From contig CADCBQ010000019.1 of the NCBI GenBank assembly GCA_902799745.1, forward strand, positions 1 through 64,000: 64,000 nucleotides of DNA, read 5' to 3'. The notes beneath the pieces were generated by a model. The model was not told the DNA's origin. It saw nothing but the letters and a program-made list of their open reading frames with translations, and ran no database searches. The position numbers were made by a program, and so were the translations under genes. Below, in pieces: positions 43,103 through 53,150 of the stretch. This DNA is from Fibrobacter succinogenes. GTDB lineage: Bacteria; Fibrobacterota; Fibrobacteria; Fibrobacterales; Fibrobacteraceae. The stretch's first letter is position 1. Every line of letters begins with the position of its first letter.

Positions 43103-44089
43103 TTAAAACAGGTGCTTCCACTGGAATCCGAGTGTGTAGAATATCCATTCTCTACCGCTATAGGTCATTAGCGGCTCGTATTCTGCATCTTTGTATTTTT
43201 CGCGGAAACTGCGGCGCGACTGGAAATCAAAAAGCACAAAAAGCTTGTCTTTCTTGTCGAGCGTGATTTCAGCCATGGGCCAAATATCGATGGTCATGAA
43301 GTCGCCCTTGTAGCGAGACGAATAGTCGCCGAAATCGCTGGACTTATAATGGCCCGAAAGCGTGGTACCGACGCCGATCATTGAAAGTTTCAAAGGCATT
43401 TGGTAGCCTACAAAGTATTCTTGTTCGTACACCCAGCCGCTTGCCATGCCGTCTGTCTCCTGCCAGAGCCAAACATCGCTGTCGGTGCCAGTCAATTTCT
43501 GGTAGCCGGCTTTGTAGGTGGCTGTCGCTACAATGTGGTGCCAGTCGCCTTCCCAGAGGGCGGCGAGATCGAACATGAAACATGCGCTTCCCCAGCCGTA
43601 CAAGTACCAGTGTGCAAAGGGAGTCATGTCCTTGTATTCAGGCTCTGCTGCATTGTATGCAGCCATGCCTTGGAATAAATCGAACGCGTTCCAGCCGGTT
43701 CCTGCCGTGCCGCCGACGGCCAGTTCCAAAAAGGCAATGGGCGATACGGTAATTGATGCGACTGGTGCGAGCGTAATGGGCGAAACTTCCAACCCCGCGC
43801 TAAATGTTACATGGTTGTCGGCGGTGAATTCGTCATCGCCACGCAAGAAGGGGAGCGTATAGGCCGCATCAAATTCGGCAACGGCCTCGATGCCGTCGTA
43901 AGGACCGCTGATTCCTGTGACGTGGCTTGAACCGCGGTGGTGTTCCACTTCGGGGTAGTAGGCGGCAGATACTGTAGACGAAATTTCCCAAGGGGATTTT
44001 TCTTGAGTGGCTTTTCCCGGTGCTTCCTCTGCGAAAATCTGATTACCTACGCAAAGTACGGCTGCGAATGCAAAAAATGCTTTTTTCAT
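43103..44089 (-). CDS. Predicted outer-membrane beta-barrel protein
   Basis: A 328-residue exported protein. The signal peptide is MKKAFFAFAAVLCVGNQIFA, followed by aromatic-rich alternating strands, and it ends in Phe (LGFQWKHLF), as barrel proteins do. GAGGGG lies before the ATG. It is the last gene of the DUF2147-LolA-like-RND-DUF1302-like operon (18-base gap), so it probably provides or assists an outer-membrane step. No family recognised. Confidence 0.7.
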   Translation of the reverse strand: MKKAFFAFAAVLCVGNQIFAEEAPGKATQEKSPWEISSTVSAAYYPEVEHHRGSSHVTGISGPYDGIEAVAEFDAAYTLPFLRGDDEFTADNHVTFSAGLEVSPITLAPVASITVSPIAFLELAVGGTAGTGWNAFDLFQGMAAYNAAEPEYKDMTPFAHWYLYGWGSACFMFDLAALWEGDWHHIVATATYKAGYQKLTGTDSDVWLWQETDGMASGWVYEQEYFVGYQMPLKLSMIGVGTTLSGHYKSSDFGDYSSRYKGDFMTIDIWPMAEITLDKKDKLFVLFDFQSRRSFREKYKDAEYEPLMTYSGREWIFYTLGFQWKHLF

Positions 44090-44107
44090 GCTTTCCCCTC
44101 CAGAACG

Positions 44108-45466
44108 TTAGAATGACATTTTTCCTTTGAAAGTGACGCTGCTGAAATCGCGGTATTCGCCGTACAGGCCTTCCTTGCCGTCGGGGCCTTCCAAGTACAG
44201 GTCTCCAATCAGGCTAAGCGTAATGGCATCGGTCAGCTTGTAGTCCAGTTCCAGTTCGCTTGCCGTAGAAAAATCCCATAAGTCCAATGCACCCGAGGCC
44301 ATAATGGTGAGCGTTTCGTTCAGGATAGATTTTTCGATACTCAGGGTGGCCTGGTGCTCAAACTGTTTCCGCTCAAGGTCGCTATCGTGATCGATTACGC
44401 CATCTGCAACATACTGAGCCGTAATTGTCCAGCCTCCGCTTGGAGTCCAGTCAAGTCCGGCAAGGCCTAAAACTTGATTCTTTCTCTTGCTTGCAGGGCG
44501 CGAGTCTTCCGAATACTTAAAGAGTTGACTGTTGACATCTGTTTGGAAGTGCCTCTTTGGGAAATAGGCTCCTTCAAGACGGAATACGAAATCTCCGGCA
44601 GGAATCGCTGCATCGGCTCCGATCATGTACATGCGTTTGTATTCGCCTGTCACATCGATTGAATAGCTCGTGGCGGGCATGTCTTCGCCATCGCCAAAAA
44701 CAATATTGGGATTGTATCGGATTAACGGGAGGTCATCCCAACCATAGAATCCGTACAGCGACAAATCTGCGACCGATGTGTAGGTACTAGCGCGCAGGGC
44801 GAGTTCGCTCTTCGAAAGCCTTTTTTCGGGGAGTTCGAAGTCGTCGTATTTTTCAGGATAATTGATCCCGATGCCATCCACTTCCTCCGGGAATACGCGC
44901 GAGTGCAGCGGATTTCCCTTGGCAAGAGGCAGAATGCTTGGCGTAAAGAACGGAATCCAGTAGGCGTCCACCTGCGTTTTTTCGGTTAATAAGGATAGGC
45001 GCACGGCGTCGATTCCCAGCTTAGATTCGTTGTAATCGGAGGCGACTACATTCGTTTCGTCTCGCGGATTCAATACGTCGGTAATCTGGATGTCGTCGGC
45101 CTTACCCCACGATACAATTTGGCGGCCGATACGGAGCGCAAGCATTTCGCCCTTCCAGTCAATATAGGCTTCGCGGAGTTTCAAGGCGTATGTTCCGTCG
45201 TCAGCTACAAATGCCGATGAGCCGTTTGTCGATTGAGCGCCTAAGGCGTCGTGGACAATCTGGCCGTTTACATAGACCATGGCTTCGTCCAGGTACGATT
45301 TGATTGTGCCGTCAAAGATCGTCTGGCCGAGCAGAAAGTCGCCCTTGTTGTGGTGAGCGTTCGGAAGTCCTACCCCGGCCTGCGAGGTTAGGCTACCCAA
45401 GAAGACTGTTTCTTGGGCACAAATGGTTGCAGCAAGGGCTAAGCTGAGTGCGGTAAATCGTTTCAT
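44108..45466 (-). CDS. DUF1302-like outer-membrane protein
   Basis: A 452-residue exported barrel protein with signal peptide MKRFTALSLALAATICAQ. The segment IGRQIVSWGKADDIQITDVLNPRDE is close to the hallmark of DUF1302 proteins. These occur next to RND/MMPL transporters and LolA-like or DUF1329 proteins and are thought to act in outer-membrane lipid transport. AAGGAG precedes the ATG. It overlaps the RND gene by four bases. Function is inferred from the neighbours. Confidence 0.75.
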   Translation of the reverse strand: MKRFTALSLALAATICAQETVFLGSLTSQAGVGLPNAHHNKGDFLLGQTIFDGTIKSYLDEAMVYVNGQIVHDALGAQSTNGSSAFVADDGTYALKLREAYIDWKGEMLALRIGRQIVSWGKADDIQITDVLNPRDETNVVASDYNESKLGIDAVRLSLLTEKTQVDAYWIPFFTPSILPLAKGNPLHSRVFPEEVDGIGINYPEKYDDFELPEKRLSKSELALRASTYTSVADLSLYGFYGWDDLPLIRYNPNIVFGDGEDMPATSYSIDVTGEYKRMYMIGADAAIPAGDFVFRLEGAYFPKRHFQTDVNSQLFKYSEDSRPASKRKNQVLGLAGLDWTPSGGWTITAQYVADGVIDHDSDLERKQFEHQATLSIEKSILNETLTIMASGALDLWDFSTASELELDYKLTDAITLSLIGDLYLEGPDGKEGLYGEYRDFSSVTFKGKMSF

Positions 45467-47862
45467 GCTTTCTCCTTTTCTTTGCCATACGGTTTTGACA
45501 CTTGCAGAAGTGCGGGCGTAATCGTATAGTCGGCGAGCAAGGCGCTTGAAAGGCCGACAATAATCAACAGGCCGAGCACCATCAAGAAACGCAAGGGGCT
45601 AAACAGGTAAACGCCGAACATCGCACACAGAATCAACGTGGTCAGGAACATCGAAGCCCCGATTTCGCGGAAGGTCGCTTCCATCGCCTTCGGTAGAGAA
45701 CCACATTCTTCGTATCGGACTTTCAAGTGTGTGGTCAAGTGGATTGTGTCGTCTACGGCAATACCCAGCACCAAGGGCATCACGGTGACTGTGCTAAAGT
45801 CCAGCGCAAAGTCAAAGTATCCCATGACACCGCCCACCAAAATGACAGGGGCCACGTTCGGAATCATGCCGATAATTCCAAGCTTGAAACTGGAGAATGC
45901 AAACATTAGCATGATGGCGATAATGATGAGCGAAAAACCGAAGGATTTTAGACCGCCAAAAACAATGCGATTGCTCATTTCGGAATAGCGGATCATGTCG
46001 CCAAGCAGTGTGCATTGGGCGTTCGGGAACAATTCGGCGAGTTTAGCCTTTAAAGCGTTCATGTTTTGGAGCGCTTCTTCGGTAGCGAATTGGGTCATGT
46101 CCACGCTGACTTCTGTAATTCTGAATTCTTCGTCCATCGTTTCGCTAAAGTCTTCGCGCATTTCGATAGACGAAAGCTCCATCAGCTGCGCAAGCACGTA
46201 TTCGTCTTCGGGAACGGTGTAAAGCGAATCTTTGCCTTCGTTCAAGGCGCGATTCATTTCTTTCAAGATGCTTGTTGCCGAGGTCACGCGCGGTTTTCCA
46301 CCCGACCACTTGGTAAGCGAAAGAGCGCCTACGTAATCTTCGAGTTCCAAAAGTGCTTTCATGTTTTCGGGCTTCTTGAATGCGCCTTCTTCGTCAAAAG
46401 AGATCATGATGGAATAGCTGTACTGGTTTCCGAGCTTAGTCTTTAGCATTTTCTTGATTTCTTGCACATAGGGAACCTTGTCGCCCGAAATACTCAGGTA
46501 GTCCAGTTGCGCCGTAATCTTGAACATTCCCGGAATAAATGCTGCAATAATCAGGGCTGCAGCCACAATAAAGTGCCATTTTCTTTTATAGACGAGATTG
46601 GACCAGGCTGAAAACATCTTGTCCAGTTTTGTAGCGCCGTCATTGCTAGTTGTGTCGGGCACGCCGTTCTTGCCGAACGACAGTAGAATTGGAATCAGGA
46701 TTGTTACATAGAGGTAAATCGCGAGCACCACAAGGGCTGCGGCTTTACCCATCCATACAAGGGGTTTCATGTCGACAAACAGGAAACTGATAAACGAAGC
46801 CATGGTCGTAAGCACCGTAAACAGGACCGGCCAACCACATTCTTCGATGCATTTGATGGCAGATTCTTTACGGATGCCGGTGCGTCTAAATTGCAACTTG
46901 AACATGTTTATATAATGCACCGAATAGCCAACGGCTAATGCCATGCCAAGAACGACTGGCAAAGTGACGAGCGTAGAATCTGCCTTTACTCCGAAAAGGG
47001 CCATGCCGCCAAATACTGAGGCGATGGCGCTGAGGGTAGTGATTGCCGGAACGAAAACGCCAAAGAAATTGCGCAAGAAAAGTGCCAGGAATAAAAGCAT
47101 CACGCCGACGCTGCATAGTACCCTGATGCCGTATTCGGGAATTTCGTAACGGTCTTCGCAGGCGCTGTCGAACGGGATTCCTCCGCCATACAGTTTATAG
47201 TCTTTGTTCTGGAATTCGTCGCTTTCCATAATTTCCATCAGCTTGTAGCCGATAGCCAGGTTGACTTCTTCTACGTCGCCTTCGAATTTTTCTTCAAGTT
47301 CCTTGCCTTCGAATGGGTGGAGCGACAAGGATATCCAGGTTTCGCGTCCATCGTCACTGACGAGTGCGTTGATGAGAGCGTTCGTCTTTTCGTTTCCGCG
47401 CATCACGAGGGCACGTGCCTTGGCGAGTTCTGCGGAGTCCGAGGGGATCCCGTTCTCATAAGGCTTGACGATTTCAAAACCTTCTTCGTTGCCTACGGGA
47501 ATATTGACATTGATAATCGAGGTGAGCCTGTTTGCAAACGGAATTTCGTCTTGTAACCGCGTCCCGATTTTATCGATGACATTCAGGATGTCTTCGCTAA
47601 AGACATCGCCATCGCCTTGCTTTACGAGGAGGACTCCGACGCCGTTCAGGTTCCCGAAGACCTGTTCGTATTTTTTCGTATTGATGGTGATTTCGTCGGA
47701 ATCGCCAAACCAGCCCTCTTCGCCACGCGAAAGAGCGAAATCGGCAAGACCGGAACTACAGATTACGGTAATAACGAGCAGTATGGCTAGAATGGGCCAA
47801 CGGTAACGAATCTGGGTGGTTCCGACCTTGCGAAAAAAATGATTGATTCTAGAAACTCTCAT
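45463..47862 (-). CDS. RND/MMPL-superfamily exporter
   Basis: A 799-residue inner-membrane protein with the duplicated RND plan: one N-terminal helix, a large periplasmic loop (about 45-245), five to six helices, a second loop (about 440-620), and the remaining helices. Second-half helix segments include LVLGIAVDDTIHLTTHL, which matches the conserved Asp-containing GxxxDxxxH motif of MMPL and HpnN-type proteins. At 799 residues it fits the MMPL/HpnN class (lipid or hopanoid transport) rather than AcrB (about 1050). It lies 2 bases after the LolA-like gene and overlaps the DUF1302-like gene. Confidence 0.9.
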   Translation of the reverse strand: MRVSRINHFFRKVGTTQIRYRWPILAILLVITVICSSGLADFALSRGEEGWFGDSDEITINTKKYEQVFGNLNGVGVLLVKQGDGDVFSEDILNVIDKIGTRLQDEIPFANRLTSIINVNIPVGNEEGFEIVKPYENGIPSDSAELAKARALVMRGNEKTNALINALVSDDGRETWISLSLHPFEGKELEEKFEGDVEEVNLAIGYKLMEIMESDEFQNKDYKLYGGGIPFDSACEDRYEIPEYGIRVLCSVGVMLLFLALFLRNFFGVFVPAITTLSAIASVFGGMALFGVKADSTLVTLPVVLGMALAVGYSVHYINMFKLQFRRTGIRKESAIKCIEECGWPVLFTVLTTMASFISFLFVDMKPLVWMGKAAALVVLAIYLYVTILIPILLSFGKNGVPDTTSNDGATKLDKMFSAWSNLVYKRKWHFIVAAALIIAAFIPGMFKITAQLDYLSISGDKVPYVQEIKKMLKTKLGNQYSYSIMISFDEEGAFKKPENMKALLELEDYVGALSLTKWSGGKPRVTSATSILKEMNRALNEGKDSLYTVPEDEYVLAQLMELSSIEMREDFSETMDEEFRITEVSVDMTQFATEEALQNMNALKAKLAELFPNAQCTLLGDMIRYSEMSNRIVFGGLKSFGFSLIIIAIMLMFAFSSFKLGIIGMIPNVAPVILVGGVMGYFDFALDFSTVTVMPLVLGIAVDDTIHLTTHLKVRYEECGSLPKAMEATFREIGASMFLTTLILCAMFGVYLFSPLRFLMVLGLLIIVGLSSALLADYTITPALLQVSKPYGKEKEKA

Positions 47863-47864
47863 TT

Positions 47865-48653
47865 TTACTTGACCTGTTCACGTTCCAACGCGCTGACCGT
47901 AAAGTAACTCTCGTTAACTTTTTCGTCGTACTTAAGGTTCTTGATTTCGTAGACGGTTTTGTGGTTTGTCTGGACATTGGTCATGGTCATCTTGAGAGAG
48001 GTCCAGTAGCCGTTCACTTGCTGAATGTCTTCGGCAACGAGTGTCTTTTGCAGACGATTCTGCTTGTCGAAGTATTCGCCCTTGTGGACCACGTAAGTTT
48101 TCTTGTTCACCCAGGACACGCGACGGCTGACTTTTGCTTTGGGATCCTTTGCCTTGGCTTCGAGAATCCAACAGTCAATTCCGTTCACCTTCTCTTCGCC
48201 GAGAATGGCGAAATTGTCCTTGGAAAGACTGCGGGTGCCCAGGTCGTCGTAAGTAAAGTCCGTTCCCTGGAAATCGTCGTCCTTGCTGGAACCGGAAACG
48301 CGGCGAACCTTTTTCATGGCAGGGAGGTAAATCCAGCTGTCGCTATCGACGGTGGAACCATCGGCCTTGTCGGGGTAGTCGTAGGTGAGGTAGCTGATTC
48401 CCGCCACGTCCCTGGGTGTCTTGAAAACAAGGACCGTCTTGTCGGTGGTTCCGTCCTTCATAGTGTAAGATGCGATTTCGCGATTGCGGGTTTTCCCGTT
48501 TTTGTCAATCAGGGTAACCGAAATGGTTCCAGACGATGTTTTTCCGGAAGGCAAGTCGTGAACTTTCTTGGCGATTTCGTTTGCCGACTGGGCAAAGGTG
48601 GTTGCCGCATACAATAAGCTAGTGCCGAGCACTTTAATAAACAGATTCTTCAT
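47865..48653 (-). CDS. LolA-like outer-membrane lipoprotein-sorting protein
   Basis: A 262-residue periplasmic protein. The signal peptide (MKNLFIKVLGTSLLYAATTFAQ) is followed by an incomplete beta-barrel of the LolA/LppX type. Family stretches include DSWIYLPAMKKVRRVSGSSKDDDFQGTDFTYDD. Such proteins bind a lipid or acyl chain in the periplasm and are often encoded beside RND/MMPL exporters, as here. AAGGAG provides the ribosome site. It likely carries a hydrophobic cargo between the exporter and the outer membrane. Confidence 0.85.
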   Translation of the reverse strand: MKNLFIKVLGTSLLYAATTFAQSANEIAKKVHDLPSGKTSSGTISVTLIDKNGKTRNREIASYTMKDGTTDKTVLVFKTPRDVAGISYLTYDYPDKADGSTVDSDSWIYLPAMKKVRRVSGSSKDDDFQGTDFTYDDLGTRSLSKDNFAILGEEKVNGIDCWILEAKAKDPKAKVSRRVSWVNKKTYVVHKGEYFDKQNRLQKTLVAEDIQQVNGYWTSLKMTMTNVQTNHKTVYEIKNLKYDEKVNESYFTVSALEREQVK

Positions 48654-48677
48654 ATTTTCTCCTTATTCCATCTTTTT

Positions 48678-49085
48678 TTACTTTTTACTGCGTTTCCAAT
48701 ATTCCGTAGCACCCAAAAGTCCCCAGCGGTCAAGCGAACCGCGCATTTCTAGGCGACCGTCCTTAGTAAGTGATATCTTTCCATGGTAGGTCTTGTTTTC
48801 TTCGGGGTCGTAAATGGAGCCGCCCTTCAGCATACCGTCATCTTCCTTCATGTCCTTGATGATGATGGTGCCGATGAGCTTTTGGTCGGCCGGGTCGTCG
48901 GAATCCAGAATTTCGGTGAGCTTGCCGTAATACAGCCCGTTGCTGCTTTTATAGATGAGTACGGTGGCATAAGGCTTGTCGGTATCGGGGTCGATGGCGG
49001 TCCATGGTCCTAGAATTTTGTCGACCTGGGCTTCCGCTGCCAATGTGGCAAGGCAAAAGAAAATGGTGAAAACGATTTTCTTCAT
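48678..49085 (-). CDS. DUF2147-family exported protein
   Basis: A 135-residue protein with a signal peptide (MKKIVFTIFFCLATLAAEAQ) and a single small beta-rich DUF2147-like domain beginning ILGPWTAIDPDTDKPYA, with GKISLTKDGRLEMRGS near the end. The function of the family is not established. First gene of the five-gene envelope operon ending at 43103. Confidence 0.8.
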   Translation of the reverse strand: MKKIVFTIFFCLATLAAEAQVDKILGPWTAIDPDTDKPYATVLIYKSSNGLYYGKLTEILDSDDPADQKLIGTIIIKDMKEDDGMLKGGSIYDPEENKTYHGKISLTKDGRLEMRGSLDRWGLLGATEYWKRSKK

Positions 49086-49233
49086 AATTTTCTCTTCTTT
49101 TGGTTTTACAAGCTTTGGGCTTATTTAATAGTAAGAAACTATCATCCCCTAATATATATTGTTTTTTTTTTACGGTAATGAAAAGTTTGTCCAAGGTATT
49201 CCAAATTGGAATATTTTTGCTAAGTTTAACGGC
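49086..49233. promoter_or_regulatory. Divergent region, envelope operon / ispE
   Basis: 148 AT-rich bases. A TATATATT run near 49151-49159 (readable as TATATT on either strand) may drive the envelope operon. On the plus strand TAAGTT (49221-49226) ends 7 bases before the ispE ATG, a weaker match to the leaderless -10 pattern. No small gene was seen. Confidence 0.35.
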
Positions 49234-50100
49234 ATGAAAGAATACGCTCCTGCCAAGATTAATTTGTTTTTGGATGTTATTCGTAAACGTGAAGATGGCT
49301 ACCATGATTTGGGCACCCTCTTCCAGACCATCGACGCAGGTGACACTGTAAGCGCCGAACCGCGTCAGGATGGCCGCATTACGCTTTGCTACAACGAACC
49401 GCAGAATTATCCGCTGGAATCGGACTTGGTTTACAAGGCCGCAAAACTCTTGCAACAAGAATCGGGTACGACGCTCGGCGCAGACATTTATTTGAACAAA
49501 GTAATGCCTCTGGGGGCTGGCCTTGGTGGTGGTTCTGCAGATGCTGCAGCGACGCTTCGCTTGCTGAACCAGCTGTGGAAGCTCAAGTTTAAGTTCGAAA
49601 AACTTGAAGAAATCGGTGCGAAACTTGGTGCTGATGTGCCGTTTTTGGTGCGTGGCGGTACCGCCATGGCCGAAGGCATTGGCGAAAAGCTCACTTTTGT
49701 GAAGCCGTTGCAGTTGAACGACGAACAGTACCTGCTGGTGGCCACTCCGCTCGATTCCGTTCCGACCAAGGATGCCTACGCTGGCGTGCCCAAGTCCGGC
49801 CCGGACCGCTGGGAAACTTACAAGTCCAAGTGCATGCGCACGGGCAAGGCCGCATCGATCGACTTTGCGCTCGCAAACACTTTTAATGCGTTTGAAGAAT
49901 CGGTATTCCCCAAGCACCCCCTCGTTCAAGAAATGAAGAACGAGTTTAAGCGCCTGGGAGCAACCTCCGTCCTGATGTCGGGGTCGGGTGCGTCTGTCTT
50001 TGGCGTTTTTGAAACCCGTAAGCAGGCAAAAAAGGCCGCCGAAGAGCTGAAACCCATCTCCAGGTACCAGGTAGTAACTCGCTTTTTTGAGGGTTTTTAG
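49234..50100 (+). CDS. ispE: 4-diphosphocytidyl-2-C-methyl-D-erythritol kinase
   Basis: A 288-residue GHMP kinase of the MEP isoprenoid pathway. The N-terminus APAKINLFLDVIRKREDGYHDL is diagnostic, the GHMP phosphate loop is PLGAGLGGGSADAAAT, and LMSGSGASVFGVF is the C-terminal GHMP motif. ATG 49234 puts the first motif at residue 5. No Shine-Dalgarno sequence is apparent. Length normal. tRNA-Gln and rplY follow. Confidence 0.96.
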   Translation: MKEYAPAKINLFLDVIRKREDGYHDLGTLFQTIDAGDTVSAEPRQDGRITLCYNEPQNYPLESDLVYKAAKLLQQESGTTLGADIYLNKVMPLGAGLGGGSADAAATLRLLNQLWKLKFKFEKLEEIGAKLGADVPFLVRGGTAMAEGIGEKLTFVKPLQLNDEQYLLVATPLDSVPTKDAYAGVPKSGPDRWETYKSKCMRTGKAASIDFALANTFNAFEESVFPKHPLVQEMKNEFKRLGATSVLMSGSGASVFGVFETRKQAKKAAEELKPISRYQVVTRFFEGF

Positions 50101-50109
50101 CCTAAACCC

Positions 50110-50137
50110 TTTGAAAATGGCGTAAATTTGCTATATT
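50110..50137 (+). promoter_or_regulatory. Putative promoter of tRNA-Gln
   Basis: TTTG (50110-50113), an 18-base spacer, then TATATTTG starting at 50132. The tRNA begins 12 bases after the TATATT. The arrangement resembles the TTTG / TAnnTTTG promoter class described in Bacteroidetes. Confidence 0.45.
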
Positions 50138-50148
50138 TGCGCCACCAT

Positions 50149-50220
50149 TGGGGTATCGTCAAGTGGTAAGACAACGGATTTTGATTCCGTTATTCGTAGG
50201 TTCGAATCCTGCTACCCCAA
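50149..50220 (+). tRNA. tRNA-Gln (anticodon TTG)
   Basis: 72 bases forming a full cloverleaf. The acceptor stem TGGGGTA (50149-50155) pairs with TACCCCA (50213-50219), with discriminator A at 50220. The anticodon stem ACGGA/TCCGT carries loop TTTTGAT with anticodon TTG at 50181-50183. The T-arm has GTTCGAATC. CCA is not encoded. It closely matches bacterial tRNA-Gln and lies 37 bases upstream of rplY, so the two may be co-transcribed. Confidence 0.97.
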
Positions 50221-50257
50221 TGAATTTTTTAACCATTTACTTAATTGGAGTAAAATT

Positions 50258-50875
50258 ATGGAACTCACAAAACTCGCAGCAACCTCGAGAGTGCTAGGCA
50301 AGAGCCGCGACTGCGCCCGTCTCCGCAAGGAAGGCAAGATCCCGGCTGTCTATTATGGTAAGGGTCAAGAGTCTGTGAATATCAGCGTTAGCGCAATCGA
50401 TGTTCGCAAGGTTCTCGCCCCGGGTAAGCGTTACACGCTTCTCGACCTGGAAATTGATGGCAAGGCCGGCAACGCTGCCGTAATTTACAACTACCAGAAG
50501 AACCCGATTTCCCAGGAAATTGAACACATCGACTTCATCAAGATCGACGAAGCCTCCAAGGTTAAGGTTCGCGTTCCGGTTAAGCTGAACGGTCTTCCGG
50601 TTGGCGTTAAGACCCAGGGTGGTACTTTCGCTCAGCAGAACCGCTACATCCAGCTCGCCGCTGTTCCGTCCAAGATTCCGGCTGTCCTCGAAATGGACAT
50701 CTCCGAATTCCCGGCTCCGACGACCTTCTACGCCAAGGACCTCAAGCTCGCTGACGGCATCGAACTCGCTTGCCAGCCGCGCACCGTGATCTTCACCATT
50801 ACTGCCAAGAGCGGTAAGAAGGCTGATGACGCTGCTGCCGCTGATGCTGCTGCTCCGGCTGCCGAAGCTAAGTAA
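50258..50875 (+). CDS. rplY: 50S ribosomal protein L25 (CTC type)
   Basis: A 205-residue 5S-rRNA-binding protein of the long TL5/CTC form. The N-terminal L25 domain (RDCARLRKEGKIPAVYYGKG; HIDFIKIDEASKVKVRVPV) is followed by the C-terminal beta domain and an Ala-rich acidic tail (ADAAAPAAEAK). TTGGAG lies 7 bases before the ATG. In many bacteria it sits next to pth, as here. A strong terminator follows. Confidence 0.95.
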   Translation: MELTKLAATSRVLGKSRDCARLRKEGKIPAVYYGKGQESVNISVSAIDVRKVLAPGKRYTLLDLEIDGKAGNAAVIYNYQKNPISQEIEHIDFIKIDEASKVKVRVPVKLNGLPVGVKTQGGTFAQQNRYIQLAAVPSKIPAVLEMDISEFPAPTTFYAKDLKLADGIELACQPRTVIFTITAKSGKKADDAAAADAAAPAAEAK

Positions 50876-50899
50876 TTGCTTCTAGCAATCGAAATTGAA

Positions 50900-50933
50900 C
50901 CTGTCTGCCTCGTGGCAGGCAGGTCCTTTTTTT
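50900..50933 (+). terminator. Terminator after rplY
   Basis: CCTGTCTGCC-TCGT-GGCAGGCAGG (10-bp stem with one G-U pair, 50900-50923), followed by TCCTTTTTTT. Confidence 0.9.
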
Positions 50934-50957
50934 AGGCTCGAGGCATGAGCTATTTAC

Positions 50958-51005
50958 TATATTACCGTTTACCTCACACCTCAAAGCGCCTTTGGCGCGA
51001 CCTCA
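50958..51005 (+). promoter_or_regulatory. pth leader: TATATT box and hairpin repeat
   Basis: TATATT (50958-50963) lies about 50 bases before the pth ATG. The leader holds GCGCC-TTT-GGCGC (50986-50998) running into GCGACCTCA (50997-51005), the reverse complement of the TGAGGTCGC seen after glyA. Hence a dispersed hairpin repeat appears to be embedded in the 5' leader. Confidence 0.4.
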
Positions 51006-51013
51006 TACCTGTT

Positions 51014-51568
51014 ATGTATATTATCGTCGGTCTCGGAAATCCTGGTACTCAGTATTCTAACACACATCACAATGCCGGTTTTATGGCGGTCGAAAAACTT
51101 GCTGATTCGAGCAAGGACTGGAAAAGCGAACATAAGGCGCTCACCATGAAGGTGAACATCGCAGGCGAAGAATGCCTGCTGGTGAAGCCGCAGACTTATA
51201 TGAATTTGTCTGGAGAAGCGGTTCAGGCGCTCATGACTTGGTACAAGGTGAAGGTGGACCACCTGCTCGTTTTCAGTGATGACATTAATTTGGATGTAGG
51301 CCGTATCCGTTGCCGCAAGGACGGCAGTCACGGTGGCCAGAACGGACTCCGCAATATCATTGAGCATGTAGGCGACAAGTTCCCGCGTATCCGTTTTGGT
51401 GTAGGCAAGTGCCCTCCGAAATTCGACCTCAGCAACTGGGTGCTGGCGAAGTTCTCGCCCGAAGACCGCCCCATATTCGAAGAGGCCATTGCAAAAGTGC
51501 CCGCGCTTGTGGAATGCTACTTCAAGCTCGGCATCGAAAAGTGCATGGAACGCTACAACGGCAAATAA
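51014..51568 (+). CDS. pth: Peptidyl-tRNA hydrolase
   Basis: A 184-residue esterase that releases peptides from prematurely dropped peptidyl-tRNA. Motifs are YIIVGLGNPGTQYSNTHHNAGF (catalytic His in the last part), KPQTYMNLSGEAV, and HLLVFSDDINLDVGRIRCRKDGSHGGQNGLRNI. ATG 51014 starts the protein at the first strand; an upstream ATG at 50945 would translate the promoter and repeat. The length is normal. It follows rplY. Confidence 0.96.
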   Translation: MYIIVGLGNPGTQYSNTHHNAGFMAVEKLADSSKDWKSEHKALTMKVNIAGEECLLVKPQTYMNLSGEAVQALMTWYKVKVDHLLVFSDDINLDVGRIRCRKDGSHGGQNGLRNIIEHVGDKFPRIRFGVGKCPPKFDLSNWVLAKFSPEDRPIFEEAIAKVPALVECYFKLGIEKCMERYNGK

Positions 51569-51656
51569 AAACCGACTTTTTACAATATTTCTAGCGGTAT
51601 ACAGCTAGGATTTGCGCGTGAAAATTACTATATTCTATGCGCAAAAGAGGTACTTT

Positions 51657-53056
<1,400 letters not shown>

Positions 53057-53077
53057 TTTCGCTTTCGATTAGCGTTT

Positions 53078-53114
53078 AAAAAATGCCTCCGGAACATATC
53101 CGGGGGCATTTTTT
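53078..53114 (+). terminator. Strong terminator after guaB
   Basis: AAAAAATGCCTCCGG (53078-53092) pairs with CCGGGGGCATTTTTT (53100-53114): a 15-bp stem with one G-U pair, a 7-base loop and a T run. Confidence 0.9.
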
Positions 53115-53138
53115 GTACATACATTGTCGAAAATAATA

Positions 53139-53144
53139 TATAAT
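53139..53144 (+). promoter_or_regulatory. -10 box TATAAT, 6 bases before lipoprotein ATG
   Basis: TATAAT ends 6 bases before ATG 53151 with no Shine-Dalgarno sequence. A TTGTAC about 20 bases upstream is a poor -35 candidate. Fits the leaderless pattern. Confidence 0.4.
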
Positions 53145-53150
53145 TGTGAT

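Noticed and set aside
43059..43148. Longer STAS protein starting at 43148
   Set aside because: The extra 30 residues overlap the end of the barrel gene and do not resemble a STAS domain; ATG 43058 has GGAG at good spacing.
48949..49929. 326-codon open frame on the minus strand opposite ispE
   Set aside because: It runs antisense to ispE and crosses the ispE promoter and the DUF2147 gene; no domain is visible.
50945..51013. Upstream start for pth at 50945
   Set aside because: It would translate the TATATT box and the hairpin repeat and add 23 residues before the conserved first strand.
51591..51608. CTAGC...GCTAG inverted repeat upstream of guaB as a purine operator
   Set aside because: The arms are only 5 bases and match no known operator well enough; such repeats arise easily by chance.
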